Below, piece by piece: positions 19,521 to 29,693 of a stretch of DNA of 64,000 nucleotides. The position numbers were made by a program, and so were the translations under genes. The notes under the pieces were generated by a model. That model worked only from the letters and a program-made list of their open reading frames with translations, searched no databases and was not told the DNA's origin. Position 1 is the stretch's first letter. Every line of letters starts with the position of its first letter. The stretch covers positions 423,366 to 487,365 of the forward strand of contig QEOQ01000522.1 of NCBI GenBank assembly GCA_010279815.1. Direction: 5' to 3'. The DNA is from Brachionus plicatilis. Lineage: Eukaryota; Rotifera; Eurotatoria; Ploima; Brachionidae.

Positions 19521-21838
19521 CAAAATGACAATAAAAAAAACATGATTAGACCCTATTTTTTTTATTTTTTTCCCCATTTATTCAGACAAGTCCTGTAAAG
19601 TCTTTTCTTCATTTGCGCCCAGCATTGATCACACGGTTTTATTTATTTGTCACTTATCTCTTAGCTCATTGACTCATTTTAGAACAAATTCTTCCTCATT
19701 TCAGACTCATCAGACTCGATGCCTCTCGGAACAGTGTTTGAAACTTAATTCAATCAATTAAATAGTGTCGAAGAAAAAAAAAATTAGGTACTTTGTTCTA
19801 AATTAGTTGTAATTATTAAATTATTATTCTTCATTAAAAAATAGTTTAAGGAAAACTCCGGCCAGTTGGAATGGTCGTTAAGATTTTGAAAAATTGAAAA
19901 AATTTTATTTTGAAAAACAGAATCTAATAAATGTTCGAAAAAATTGTTTTAACTTTTTCTTTTTAACTTAAAATTTGTATGTTAAGTCACATGACAGATT
20001 TGTGTTGAATACAAGCAAAATAAGTCTAGACAAAAAAAAATTATTTAATTTATTTATTTATTTGAATTTAATTAACCTCCTTCAGGATAAGTAAAAATAA
20101 AAATTACAAGAAGAGAGTACAAAAAAATAAAAAAATTATACATATATATAAAAATATAAAAAAATATTACAATTGTAAGAAAATGAGAGGAAACTAGTTT
20201 GTTTATTATTTAGTGGATTTAATAAAAAGTGTCAAATTTTATTGATTATGCTTAAGTATTTAAAAAAGGTGGAATTCTATTTAATTTAGGGTTAATTAAT
20301 TTTTTTATGCAAAATTTAAATAATTGGGAAATTTTATTTAATAATTGGGGGAAAAGTTTAAAATTGGGTTATCTTTTTTTAAAATTTGGGGTATCGATTT
20401 CAATGGCCTAAATTAATTCTAATTAATTATGACAAAAATTAAATTTTATTATTATTATTAAAAATATTAAAATAAATAATTACGTAATAAATTAAATATT
20501 TATTTTAATTTTAACTAAAAATTTACTAATCCTTAACAAGGACGAGTCCCTTAGCCAGAGTTCCGCCCTGGACTCCGTTTAGTTTTTTTTAATTATTAAA
20601 ATACTGATAAAGTACATAAAGAATTTGGGGCAAATAAATTTAAATTTAGACAAAGTACAAAAAGTACAGAAAGCACAAGAAAGTATAGGGACAAAAAAAA
20701 CAAAATTCTAAATAGGAAAAAAAAAAGGAAAATAGTTTTTTAATGGTTAATCTCATTGTTTATCGATGAGTTTATCTATTCAATTTTGTTGTGAAGTTGG
20801 TTTCAATTCTATCATTTCAATTTTTGTTTTTTTATTATTTAACTTATTTATACTTTTAATTATTTTTTATTTAAATTTTTTTAATTTTGGTTTTAATTTT
20901 TGTTTTTATTAAATTCAATTATTTAGTTTATCTATTCATTTTTTATTTTTTATTATTTATTTTTTTTCACTTTTAATTATTTTTTATTAATTTTTAATTT
21001 TAATTTTTGTTATTATTCAATTTAATTATTTATTTTTTCTATCTGCTTTTGCTTTTTTATTATTTCACTTTTTTTTTACTTTTTATTATTTTTTTTTAAG
21101 ATTTTTTTCACCATTTTATAATTTTAATTTTTAACAACGGTAAATTAGACACGGTAAATTAGATTTCGGCCAAATAATTGTCATTTTTTGCTTTTTATTT
21201 TTAATTTTTTTTTGATTAAACAAAAAACTTTTTCAATTATTTATCACAAAATCTTTTAATTTGTTTCATTATTTGTTGTAAATTATGGTAATTTAATTGC
21301 AAAAATTGAATAGTTTTTGTTAGAAATGGTAAAAAATAGTAAAACTATTCACAATTTTAAATTTTAAATCATTAATTATCTAAAGATGCATTCTAAATAA
21401 TAATAATAATATGTCCCTTTCGATCCTAGTTGATAATGGGGAGGCGTTCATCTATTTTTCCAGTACTTTTTGAGCAACGGCTCCAACCTGAGGTTCCTGC
21501 ATCGAGTTGATCATCTACACCTCTATTATTACCTAGTCGAAACCGGTAAAATATTTTAAATTTGAATGCAATTTTGTTCATTTATTAAGAAGAGAAACAA
21601 GATAATATTTGAAGGATTGAAAATAAAAGGAGTATGTAAAATAAATTAATTAATTAATTTTAATCAAATATGTAAATTTTTATTTTTAACTTGTTATTAT
21701 TATTTTATAAAATTAAATAAATGAAGTGTTAATCGATATTCATGGCATGTTGACTAACTTTGAAAGTTAAGTTAATAAAATAAAAAAAATAAAATACCAA
21801 CAAAAAAAATATAAAAAATTTTTAAAATAAAAAATACT
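19521..21838. other. long AT-rich intergenic stretch
   Basis: Mostly poly-A/T and TTATTATTT-type low complexity. Islands of higher GC are at about 19560-19740 (coding-like patch, plus strand, DSMPLGTVFET), 20070-20090 (CTCCTTCAGGATAAG, a weak LINE 3'-end remnant), 20527-20585 (a hairpin around GAGTCC/GGACTC) and 21405-21555 ((AAT)n followed by a GC-richer block, possibly an antisense retroposon end). No gene supported. Confidence 0.45.
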
Positions 21839-22500
21839 GGGTCTTGCCTGTTATGTGACCAAGGGGGTCATGTAATATGTGACCTGATGACTCATGTCAG
21901 TTTGGTCACCGGGTATTTTTTTTCGGGTCACATAAAGTTGGATCACACATTATATGATCATCGATACCAAAAATTTACAAATTTATAGGTCACCAAAATA
22001 TTTTAATGGGTCACAAAAGTATTCTGATGGGCATCAAAATTTAAATAATTCCAAATTTTTTAAGACAAAAATTTTAGATTTCTCTTCACATTCTAAAATA
22101 AGCTAAATAAAAATTTTTCAAAAAAATGATGTAGTAAATTTGAAGTCTTCTTACAACTATTTAAAAAGCAGTGATTTATTTTTGAGAAAATTTATAAAAT
22201 GGACAAAGAAAATCGCGAATTATTTGGTTTCGTTAGGGCTAATTTTACCAATTCCAAATTGTACAAATGATTCCTTCTTGAAAAATGGTAAAAAGATGGA
22301 ATTGAAGGGTCACCAAATATTTTGATCGATCACAAAAACATTTTGGTTTAAAATAAAAAAAATAAGAAAGAAAATTATGGTCATATAATGTGTGACCCAA
22401 ACTTATGTGACCCGAAAAAAAAAGATCCGGTTACCAAACTGACACGAGTCATCAGGTCACATATTACATGACCCCCTATGTAACATAACAGGCAAGACTC
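21839..22500. mobile_element. TGTGACC-array TIR element with perfect 8-bp target duplication
   Basis: GGGTCTTGCCTGTTATGTGA at the left and the complement of GAGTCTTGCCTGTTATGTTA at the right, flanked by AAAATACT (21831-21838 and 22501-22508). Inner arms share GTCACATATTACATGACCCC-like blocks and ATCACACATTATATGA. Same family as 13895-15523 by terminal sequence, but its 662 bp hold no zinc-finger frame. Non-autonomous. Confidence 0.92.
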
Positions 22501-22839
22501 AAAATACTCATAAAAAAGGATAATTATTTTTTATTAATTAAAGTTGAGAATTTATTTATTTTCAGGAAATTGTTTTTACACAACCATTATTTTTTTTAAA
22601 ACATAACAAAATATTAATTGAACACTATACTTTTAAAACATAAGAATTATTTTATTATAACATAAAAAAATTATCTAAAGTCAATTACATCATTTAATAT
22701 TATCTAAAGTCAATCACAACATAAAAAAGTAAACTAATGATTTAAAGCACCTTTGGATTTTTTAAGGTCTTCCTCGACCTCGAACACCAGTATCATTGGT
22801 CAAAACATTCGACTCACTCACATCCTATTGCTTAGAAGA

Positions 22840-23250
22840 TTAAATTTTAAGTATCGTATCAACAATTTTCTCAGGTGAATAATAAATTGATTCATACTTA
22901 AGCATAAAACTGTTAATTTTATTATAGGTCGAGACCAAGCTTTCCAAAATAGCTATTTTATTTTCAGTCATAAATGAGTTTGGAGCTAGGTTTTCGTTCT
23001 TACGAGGTCTAAATACGAATTTTGAACTAGCTGTTTGAATGTCATATTTTACCATAGCTTTATAAATGTGTGCACACATTGAATAAGCATTAAAATATCG
23101 ACATGAACACTGTTTGGGGTTGAAATTGATAACAGAGACTGAACTTTTGCCATAATAAAAACACCCATTGTCACCGAATCTTATAAACATACTATCTATG
23201 AGATTCTAGGCATAAGCTTTAACTTTAGCATTAACCTCTCTCGAATACTT
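22840..23250 (-). pseudogene. SWIM zinc-finger fragment of a MULE-type transposase
   Basis: The minus-strand frame contains CSCRYFNAYSMCAHIYKA, matching the SWIM pattern C-x-C-x(n)-C-x-H that closes MULE transposases. A TAG at 23210-23208 separates it from an upstream in-frame stretch (DFKYSREVNAKVKAYA), and no ATG precedes the finger. The downstream segment is Lys/Ser-rich and ends at 22840. The catalytic domain is absent. A MULE catalytic fragment lies at 32.4 kb but in a different context. Confidence 0.65.
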
Positions 23251-23256
23251 AAAATC

Positions 23257-23944
23257 GGGTAGATTCTCCCCATAAACTGGAATAACAAATTTTCCCCTTT
23301 TAAAATTTCCCCATTAAAGATTTTCCCCCTTATTAATTTTCCCTCTTAATTGATTTCCACTATAAAAAAATTCTCCTTTTATAATTAATCAAATAAATTA
23401 TCATTTTTAAACATTTTTGAGTAATTAAATTGAAAAAAAGCGAAAAATAATAAAATGATCTAATTAAAAAGCATTTTATAGTTTTACGATTACGCTAAAA
23501 AAAGTTTAAAAAAGCGACATATTTATCTTCAATAATTATTTATCTTCCTGATAAACACCTTTGTGCTAATTCAATTAATTAAAAATTTTAAAAACTCGTA
23601 AAAATTTAAGTAAATTCGATAATTTCATTTTTTTATAATTTATATTTATTTTAAAATTCAAATTTGAAATGTGAAATTTTTTGTTTACAAATTTAACTTG
23701 ACATTTTAAAAATTTAAGAATATAATCAAATAATATATTTTTTTGTCTGTTTTTTCAAAAATCAAATTAAATATTGTGATCAGTAAAATTTTTTCTAAAG
23801 AAGATTTAAAAATATAATATTGTTCATAGAATTAAATTTTTAAAAAGGGGAATTTCAGTAAAGGGGAAAATAAAAAAAGGGGGAGAAAAAAAAGGGGAAA
23901 ACTTTACGGGGGAATTTTTACGGGGGGAAAATTCATAAAATACC
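23257..23944. mobile_element. inverted-repeat element with TTTTCCCC/GGGGAAAA arrays
   Basis: The left end has at least five C4-5 tracts spaced by AT (TTTTCCCC, TTTCCCC, TTTTCCCCC, TTTTCCCTC). The right end has the complementary series (GGGGAAAA, GGGGGAATTTT, GGGGGGAAAATT). Candidate termini are GGGTAGATT and the complement of GGTATTTTATG; no target duplication was found. About 500 bp of AT-rich, non-coding core. Confidence 0.6.
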
Positions 23945-24110
23945 TTTTGCAACAACTGTCAAAGTTTGCTAATTATGTGCAAAATCTCTGCAAATTGCAC
24001 TGCGCTTGATCTCATTGAAATCTAATTTCTGCTAAATTTGCAGTTTTGCAGACCTTAATAGCTGATGCAACTTTGAAAGTTGCACAATGTCGTAATCACG
24101 TAACTAATTT
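23945..24110. repeat. TTTGCA/TGCAAA inverted-repeat cluster
   Basis: TTTTGCAACAACTG...TCTGCAAATTGCACTG on the left and TTTGCAGTTTTGCAGA...TGCAACTTTGAAAGTTGCA on the right. Probably an old foldback fragment. TTTGCAGTTTTGCAGA also occurs at about 3013. Confidence 0.4.
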
Positions 24111-25029
24111 TAAACTTATAGAAAAAAAGTTTTTCAATATTTTATTATTTGTTTCTGTTCTTTTTATCATTTTGTACTGAATTTCACAAAACCTAGATAA
24201 TCATCAATTAAAATAAAGTTTGTATTTAATAAAAGAGAGTGGATTTTTTCATTTTAGATTGTAGTTTAATTTATTTAGAAGGTATTAAAATTAATAAAAG
24301 GAAATATGAAATTTAATCTTTAATTAGCTTGGTCTTCAATTTTTTTTGCAAAAAAAAAAATACACTATTTCTGATGGGTCTTAAATTCACCACTTGAGCT
24401 TTCACGTATAATTTTTATAAAAGAAAAATAAAAATATTTTCAAACAAAAGAAATTAATTTCTAGATATTTAGAGTTGATGGAAAAAAAGTCAAAAATTAT
24501 TAAATATATTGATCAAAAAGCAAAAGAAGCATCGAAAAGGTCTTAAAGTGCCAACAAAAAATTGCTTTTGATTCAGCGTTGGTGAATTTAAAAAAAATTT
24601 TGAACGTTTTGAACTTTAGGGAATAAGTTAAGTAATAAATAAAACAATTAAATTTAGTTTAACGTTTATTAAAAAAAATCCAAAGTTATAACAAAAAAAT
24701 AGTGGTATAAACAGGATTGTTAAAAAGTTTAAAAAACACTTAATTTTCTTTATTGTCTATTTGAATTTGAAGTGCACAATGGGTAAAATTGTTATTATGA
24801 GGAGGTTTTTTTTCGGATAATTTATTACTTATTTCGAGATACTTTATTTTCTTAGACCAAAATTAATATAAATTCTGAATCCATTCATTTGTTGTTATAA
24901 TTAGACAATAACAGTCCAAATTGTTAAATTTTTTAAATTGTAAAAAAGTTGAGAAACTTGAATAAATCTTTTAAAAGCATAATATTCATCTTGAAAAACT
25001 TTTGAAAGAAAAAAAAATTTATTAAAAAA
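24111..25029. other. AT-rich intergenic stretch
   Basis: No coding-like frame or clear repeat identified. Confidence 0.4.
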
Positions 25030-25087
25030 AAACTTTAAAGTACGGACTTGGACTTGACTTGAGACTTGTGACTATTAAACAACTCTG
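25030..25087. mobile_element. right-end fragment of the CAGAGTTGT hAT-like MITE
   Basis: GGACTTGGACTTGACTTGAG, then ACTTGTGACTATTAAACAACTCTG, matches the right end of the complete element at 47273-47601. The left end is absent. Confidence 0.75.
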
Positions 25088-25449
25088 GAAAAACGCATTG
25101 CCTTACTAAAATATGAATCCTCATATTCTCTTAGCATATTCATTGGTGGAAACAAGCTATTTCCTAAAAGGCTTATATTTTTTGTAGTAGAAAAAATTTT
25201 TTTCGTAGTAGAAAAAATGAATTTATTAAAAATAATTTTTTTTTTAGAAAAAATAGTCTCGATAATAGAAAAAAATAACTATCTTTGTTCTCACCTTTAT
25301 CGATTAAGAAAACTATCACTTAATATTAAATGACAAATAACTTATTAACACTTTATTAATTAAATGTAAAATGAGTATAAAAAAGCATTAAAACAGTAAA
25401 AGCTTTATAAGTTTATAGAGGGTAAGATGATTGTTTATGAAGAGCAATC

Positions 25450-25925
25450 AGGGTTCCGTAAACATAGATGATAACTTGGTGTTTCAATAGATGATAACAA
25501 AAAGTTATCGAATCGTTTAACAGTAAAAAGAATACATGTGCAATCTTCCTTAACATTTCTAAAGCATTCGATCGAGTTTGGCACAACGGTCTAATATAAA
25601 GACTTATTAGGCTGAAAGTGCCAGATTACATCATTCTCTGGATAATATCTTTCCTGAGCTCTAGACACTTCAAAGGAAACACAAATAACTCATTAAATGA
25701 TCCATTCAAAATTAGAGCTGGAGTCCCACAGGGATCAGTAATAAGTCCTCTCTTTTTTAACCTGTTCATTAATGATACCCCAAAAAAGAACAAACTAATT
25801 CAAATTATTCACTCCTGTTTGCGGACGACTTGGTCGCATTTTTTATTTTTAGAAATAAGGGTAAAATTGAGTCTCAAATATTTTTATTATGAAGGAGCAT
25901 TAGCTCGATACAGATTTAACAAATA
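25450..25925 (+). pseudogene. non-LTR retrotransposon RT relic, FADD family, with hairpin 3' end
   Basis: ISKAFDRVWHNGLI near 25557, then after a stop RLIRLKVPDYIILWIISFLS, AGVPQGSVISPLFFNLFIND at about 25715, and in a shifted frame SLLFADDLVAFFIFRNKG. The same FADDLV..FFIF signature is in the relic at 11060-11885. Coding ends abruptly and passes into GAAGGAGCATTAGCTCGATA plus an AAATAAATA tail, the same hairpin end found elsewhere in the window. Internally deleted and broken. Confidence 0.82.
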
Positions 25926-25954
25926 AATATTATAAATAAAACTTATTAAAAAAA

Positions 25955-26215
25955 ATGTTTCAAGATTCAGAATTTGACTCGTCATCGACTTCAATAATTT
26001 AACGATCAGCTGCCAACAATCCAGATGATACGGACAATGAAAGCGAGGACATTATTCCACCAAAAAAATCCAGGGGCGAAGCTAAAGTGTATGATTATTA
26101 CAATACATGGATGATTTTTTCAAATCATTAGGCGAAGTATTACAAAAAGTGATAGTCGATGATATCAATTTTTTTCAAGCAAAAGTTTTAAGAGAACATT
26201 TTGAAATTTTTTTTC
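25955..26215 (+). pseudogene. small acidic protein with a basic PPKKSRG patch, element-encoded
   Basis: ATG 25955 starts MFQDSEFDSSSTSII, followed by an in-frame TAA. Reading continues as DDTDNESEDIIPPKKSRGEA and, after a +1 shift near 26110, DDFFKSLGEVLQKVIVDD. Ser/Asp/Glu N-terminus then Lys/Arg patch is the same architecture as the AT-hook protein of element C (17792). Flanking GTAGAAAAAA arrays suggest it belongs to another motif-array element. Function unknown. Confidence 0.5.
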
Positions 26216-26337
26216 TATTTTCTCAAGTATTTTTTCTACATTTAAATATTTTTTCATAAAAATATTTTTTTTTATAGAAAATATATATTGAAACTCTTAC
26301 TCTAAATATTGGGAATAAAAACAGTCTTAAATATTCT

Positions 26338-26391
26338 GCGGGGTTATAGGGTTAGGGTTAGGGTTAGGTAACCCTTATACCCTAACCCCAT
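26338..26391. repeat. telomere-like GGGTTA block facing CCCTAA
   Basis: GGGGTTATAGGGTTAGGGTT and AGGGTTAGG, immediately followed by TAACCCTTATACCCTAACCC. It contains three perfect TTAGGG units and an inverted degenerate copy, forming a hairpin. It lies directly before the Walker A segment of the Rep-like relic. Confidence 0.8.
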
Positions 26392-27384
26392 TTAGTTGGC
26401 AAGTCAGATTCTGGCAAGACAAGCTTCATTGTAGCACTATTGTGCAAGATTGTAATTTTAAAAATTTTAATTCAATTCACTGATTTATTTCTTTAGCTGT
26501 TTATTCTCATCAGATTTTCATGCCTGACAAAGGAAAGTGCGAATGGCAAGATTGGAATCCCTATCAGTATACCCATGTGATTATCGATGAAATGAATCTC
26601 CAAGAATACTATAAGAACACTTGGAAGCAAGTGGTTGCTGGGGAAGCATTTCAAACTAGTGTAAAGCATAAGGAGTCAGAGTGTAGACTAGTTCATTGTC
26701 CTATGATCTTTATTTCGAATCACTTGCCAGAGCCTTTCCCGGGAATGGAAACCCGGTTAAAAATCGTCGAATGCGACGAAAAGTCAGCTTTCATCAGTGA
26801 CATTAATGATTATTTAATATGGGATTTTTCAATAAACGAGGAAGATTTGCCATTACAGCCTGATAGGATGGAAATTCATCCGTTTGATTATGTCAGATGG
26901 GAAACTGAACCTAAAAGTCACCTAGAAAAGATTTCTGACTCTGGATTTCTCCCAGAAACACCAGCGACATCTAGAGACTTTGATAAAATGTCTACAAATA
27001 GTAATTGTTTTGTTTTTAATTTAATGAAATTTTGATTCTAATTAATTTCTTTTTATTTTAAGCTGCTCTTAGTGTACCAAAAACGCCTAGACGAACATTT
27101 GATATTGATGAGCGGAGTGAATTAAGTACTTTTTCAAGTTGTTCGGCAGTCTCAAAGCGAACCATATCGGAGGAAATTGTGAATGAACTGTTCGATTTAT
27201 CGAATGTTGAAAGCACGCCAGTTCATAAGATAAAAAAATTTCCAGAGCTGTATTTACTTTAGCAAAAAAATAGCAAGTCAAAACAAGTGATTTAACAGAC
27301 TCCGACGAACATGATAAAGAAGTCGAAGCTGAAATATTCAATATTTTGACTGATCTCATCGATGATGTGCAAGAGAACCAATAA
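26390..27384 (+). pseudogene. Rep-like superfamily 3 helicase relic with introns
   Basis: The plus strand holds the helicase half of a Rep-like protein of the type found in single-stranded circular DNA viruses and related mobile elements. A Walker A box (GKSDSGKTS) is at 26398-26424, Walker B (HVIIDEM) at about 26574 and motif C (CPMIFISNHLP) at about 26698. Two GT..AG interruptions are credible: 26452-26513 (62 nt) between Walker A and Walker B, and one from about 27003 to 27061, after which the frame resumes with a Ser/Thr-rich C-terminus. A stop follows near 27260, and the likely former end at 27384 is only reachable by a frameshift. No endonuclease domain (HUH or YxxK motifs) was seen upstream. 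A decayed endogenous copy; whether the introns were used is inference. Confidence 0.72.
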
Positions 27385-27794
27385 TTTATTTTCCATATTT
27401 TGTTTTTTTTTTCTTTAAATTTAAATTCATCTATTCATTGTCCAAATTATTAAATAAAATTATTTCCAAATGTTAAAAAATGTTTTCTTATGCTTGACAA
27501 TAACAAAAGTTCCATTGTATCGAACAACAAGAGTTAACATTTTTCAAATATTTGAAAATTTATCTTTTGAGCTGCTAGTCGCTCATGAAGATCATGCTGA
27601 CATGTACACTGTTCATTATCATATTTTTATTTTTTGTTCGGCCGAAGTAACTAAAGTAGATAAATTGGGTTATTTAATTAATATTAAAAACGATTATTTA
27701 GCTATCTTATGAAGAGGTCTTTTCCATTTTAAAAAGAACATTTGATTTTTCATTCGGCCTTTAATTTGAAAGGTGTCATAACGAAGATACTAAA
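27385..27794. other. AT-rich spacer, nothing recognised
   Basis: A plus-strand open stretch at 27470-27712 has no recognisable motif and AT-driven composition. It could be decayed coding sequence. Confidence 0.4.
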
Positions 27795-27896
27795 GTCGAG
27801 TCGACTCGACTAAAAAAAAATTCGAGTCGACTCGAGTCGACTTGGAAAAAAATTTAGTCGACTCTAGTCGACCTAGTCGATTTCCAACACTAGGAT
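27795..27896. mobile_element. hAT-like end with GTCGACTCGA array
   Basis: About ten overlapping GTCGA/TCGAC units (GTCGAGTCGACTCGAC, TAGTCGACTCTAGTCGACC), ending in TCCAACACTA. Read outward, this is TAGTGTTGGAAATCGACT, a typical hAT-type terminus. Only one end is present. It abuts the second Rep-like relic. Confidence 0.6.
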
Positions 27897-28187
27897 TAAC
27901 GCCTGGAGTGAATGGGATCCAAAAATTAAAAATCTGGTTATATTTGATCAAATTGGCTTCAGCCAACGTGATTGTATGTTTTTGAATAAGATTTTGAAAA
28001 AGGAAGTCTTTATTGTCAAAAAAAAATACACGAATTTGAAAACAAATGTAATAGTGAAATGTCCAATCATTCTTATTAGCAATCAAGGTCCTCCGATTGA
28101 TTTTAATGAAATGATTTTCTCGGTAAAAAAAGAAGCCAAATTAGGTAAAATGAATATTAAAGAAGATTTTAGTTTAATGATTTAAAT
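27897..28187 (+). pseudogene. second, divergent Rep-like helicase fragment
   Basis: The plus-strand frame includes WSEWDPKIKNLVIFDQI (Walker B-like, acidic residue followed by Gln instead of Glu) and, about 30 residues later, KCPIILISNQGPP, which matches motif C of Rep-type SF3 helicases. Walker A and any endonuclease domain are missing, cut on the left by the GTCGA-array end. It is clearly different in sequence from the relic at 26390-27384, so the two are independent. Ends at TAA about 28185 with a Lys-rich tail. Confidence 0.6.
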
Positions 28188-28427
28188 TATTTTTTTTTAA
28201 TTTTTTAATAGATTCAGATGATTATCTTCATATAAAAAACTTTGTCATTATCGATCCAAAATCAAAGAAATACTTTTTGTAAAAAACTTATTTGTTAGTT
28301 ATTATTAATATTGAACAATTTATTCAAAAAAAAAAAGACGAAATTTTAATTTTTTTCTCAATTAAAGTCATTTAATATTTTTTAAAGACAAATTTAATCG
28401 CACTATAGTAAATTCTTTTCTCTACAC

Positions 28428-28465
28428 TCAAAGGACCGCGGTGTCAATTTTAACTTTTTGAGTAT
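28428..28465. repeat. extra copy of the GGACCG..GGTGTCAA terminus
   Basis: AAAGGACCGCGGTGTCAATT resembles the TIR of the adjacent piggyBac-like element and lies about 180 bp to its left in the same orientation; probably a remnant of a second copy. Confidence 0.5.
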
Positions 28466-28599
28466 AAATCTTTAGATATTTTTTTTTTGAAAAAAGTTTT
28501 TGGTAATTTTATTTCACCAACTTTATTTGGTATCAAAAAAAAAATAAAAATTGAAATTTTGAATTAAAAAAGTTGAATTTTCATGCAAAAAAAAAAAAT

Positions 28600-29385
28600 A
28601 TACCTCTAAGGACCGACGGTGTCAATTTGACACTTTTTGAATTTATTGCAAAATTTTATTGACATTTTGCCAAAATTGATTATAAACTGTTTAAATAAAA
28701 TAAGTAAAAAAATTTGTAAAAAAAATAGTCAAAAATTTGAAATGTCTAAAAGAGAAGCTGGCCTAAAGACCCTTGAAGCCTTGAGAAACACCGATGACAC
28801 TCAATTTATAGCCTCAGATGATGATGATGCGGATTTTTTAGACGATCATAACTTTTTGGATGAATTTGATGAAGTTGATGCTGATATTGATGAGGATTCT
28901 AAAGAAAGAAATAGAAAATTCTTTTTGAAGAAGAAGTGGATGATACAAGCCAACATGTCATTGATTCGATTGAAAGTACAATCAATAGGGTAAACTTGGA
29001 CCAAAATCCTGACAAGACAAAAAAAAATTGGAGTTGTTTGGACAAAGCTAAAGAATGGAGAAGATTTATCACTTAGAAACAAAAATTAATTTCAATGAGA
29101 GATCCGAACCAACCAGCTATGCAACAAGGAACATAGACAATACCAAGATATTAGCGTTTATGATGAATTTTGATATGTATATGCTAAATTTGATCGTACA
29201 ATGTACAAATTCGACTAGGATGTAGAACTATAATCGACTTAAAATTTATTCAGAATAAAATAATTATTTTTTTTTACCAAAATTAGTCCTTTTAACTTTA
29301 CAAAACCTAAAATTTGTCGAGTATTTTGCAGGTTTATATAAAAAGTGTCAATTTGACACCGCCGGTCTTTAGAGGTATAAAAAAT
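28600..29385. mobile_element. gutted piggyBac-like element
   Basis: Left TIR ATACCTCTAAGGACCGACGG, then TGTCAATTTGACACTTTTT. The right TIR is its complement (AAAAAGTGTCAATTTGACAC, CGCCGGTCTTTAGAGGTAT). The body encodes only the N-terminal part of a transposase. Family assignment rests on the acidic N-terminus and conserved segment described for the internal gene; the target duplication is unclear (CTAA versus TTAG). Confidence 0.65.
28742..29217 (+). pseudogene. piggyBac-type transposase, N-terminal remnant
   Basis: ATG 28742 begins MSKREAGLKTLEALRN, followed by a strongly acidic stretch (SDDDDADFLDD, EVDADIDEDS). After a frameshift near 28920 it reads EEEVDDTSQHVIDSIEST and DKAKEWRRFI; a further shift gives NFDMYMLNLIVQCTNSTR, matching the start of the piggyBac DDE domain (M..LIV..TN). 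The catalytic Asp residues and Cys-rich finger are deleted. Not functional. Confidence 0.6.
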
Positions 29386-29520
29386 ATCGGGCTTTTGAGT
29401 GTTAAACTCATGTTTAATTTTGTCAAAATCAAAACTGCTCATAACTTTTAAATATAAATAGAAGTAAATAAAATTAAAATCCAAACATTTAAAAATAAAA
29501 TAAAAATAAAACTTAAAAAA

Positions 29521-29622
29521 TGCCGAAAATAGTTTTCAAATTGCCTTTAAACTTGGAGATTCAACGACTTACGAATATTTACAGTCCCCAAATAGCCAAA
29601 ATGACCGATGTGAACGATCAGT
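29521..29622 (+). CDS. candidate first exon upstream of the zinc-finger gene
   Basis: ATG 29521 opens 33 codons (MPKIVFKLPLNLEIQRLTNI...) ending in TAA at 29620, at a donor-like CA|GTAAAA. An acceptor-like TTTCAATTTAG lies 26 nt on, but joining there leaves the downstream zinc-finger frame one base out. Either the true splice sites differ or the gene is broken. Confidence 0.35.
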
Positions 29623-29693
29623 AAAAATTAAACTTTTTCAATTTAGTTGTACCAGCTTTTGCCGACCCGAAAATTATCAAAGATTTATCAGAT

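Larger units (their letters stand above)
25170..26290. mobile_element. possible TIR element with GTAGAAAAAA arrays
   Basis: GTAGTAGAAAAAA copies lie at about 25185-25270 and inverted TTTTTTCTAC-type copies at about 26205-26290. Between them are a LINE relic and a small acidic protein pseudogene (25955-26215). No sharp ends or target duplication were found, so limits are approximate. Confidence 0.4.

Noticed and set aside
20527..20585. Possible hammerhead ribozyme around GGACGAGTCCC...GGACTCCGT
   Set aside because: There is a hairpin and an ACGAG-like string, but the required CUGANGA and GAAA core elements are not in the right positions.
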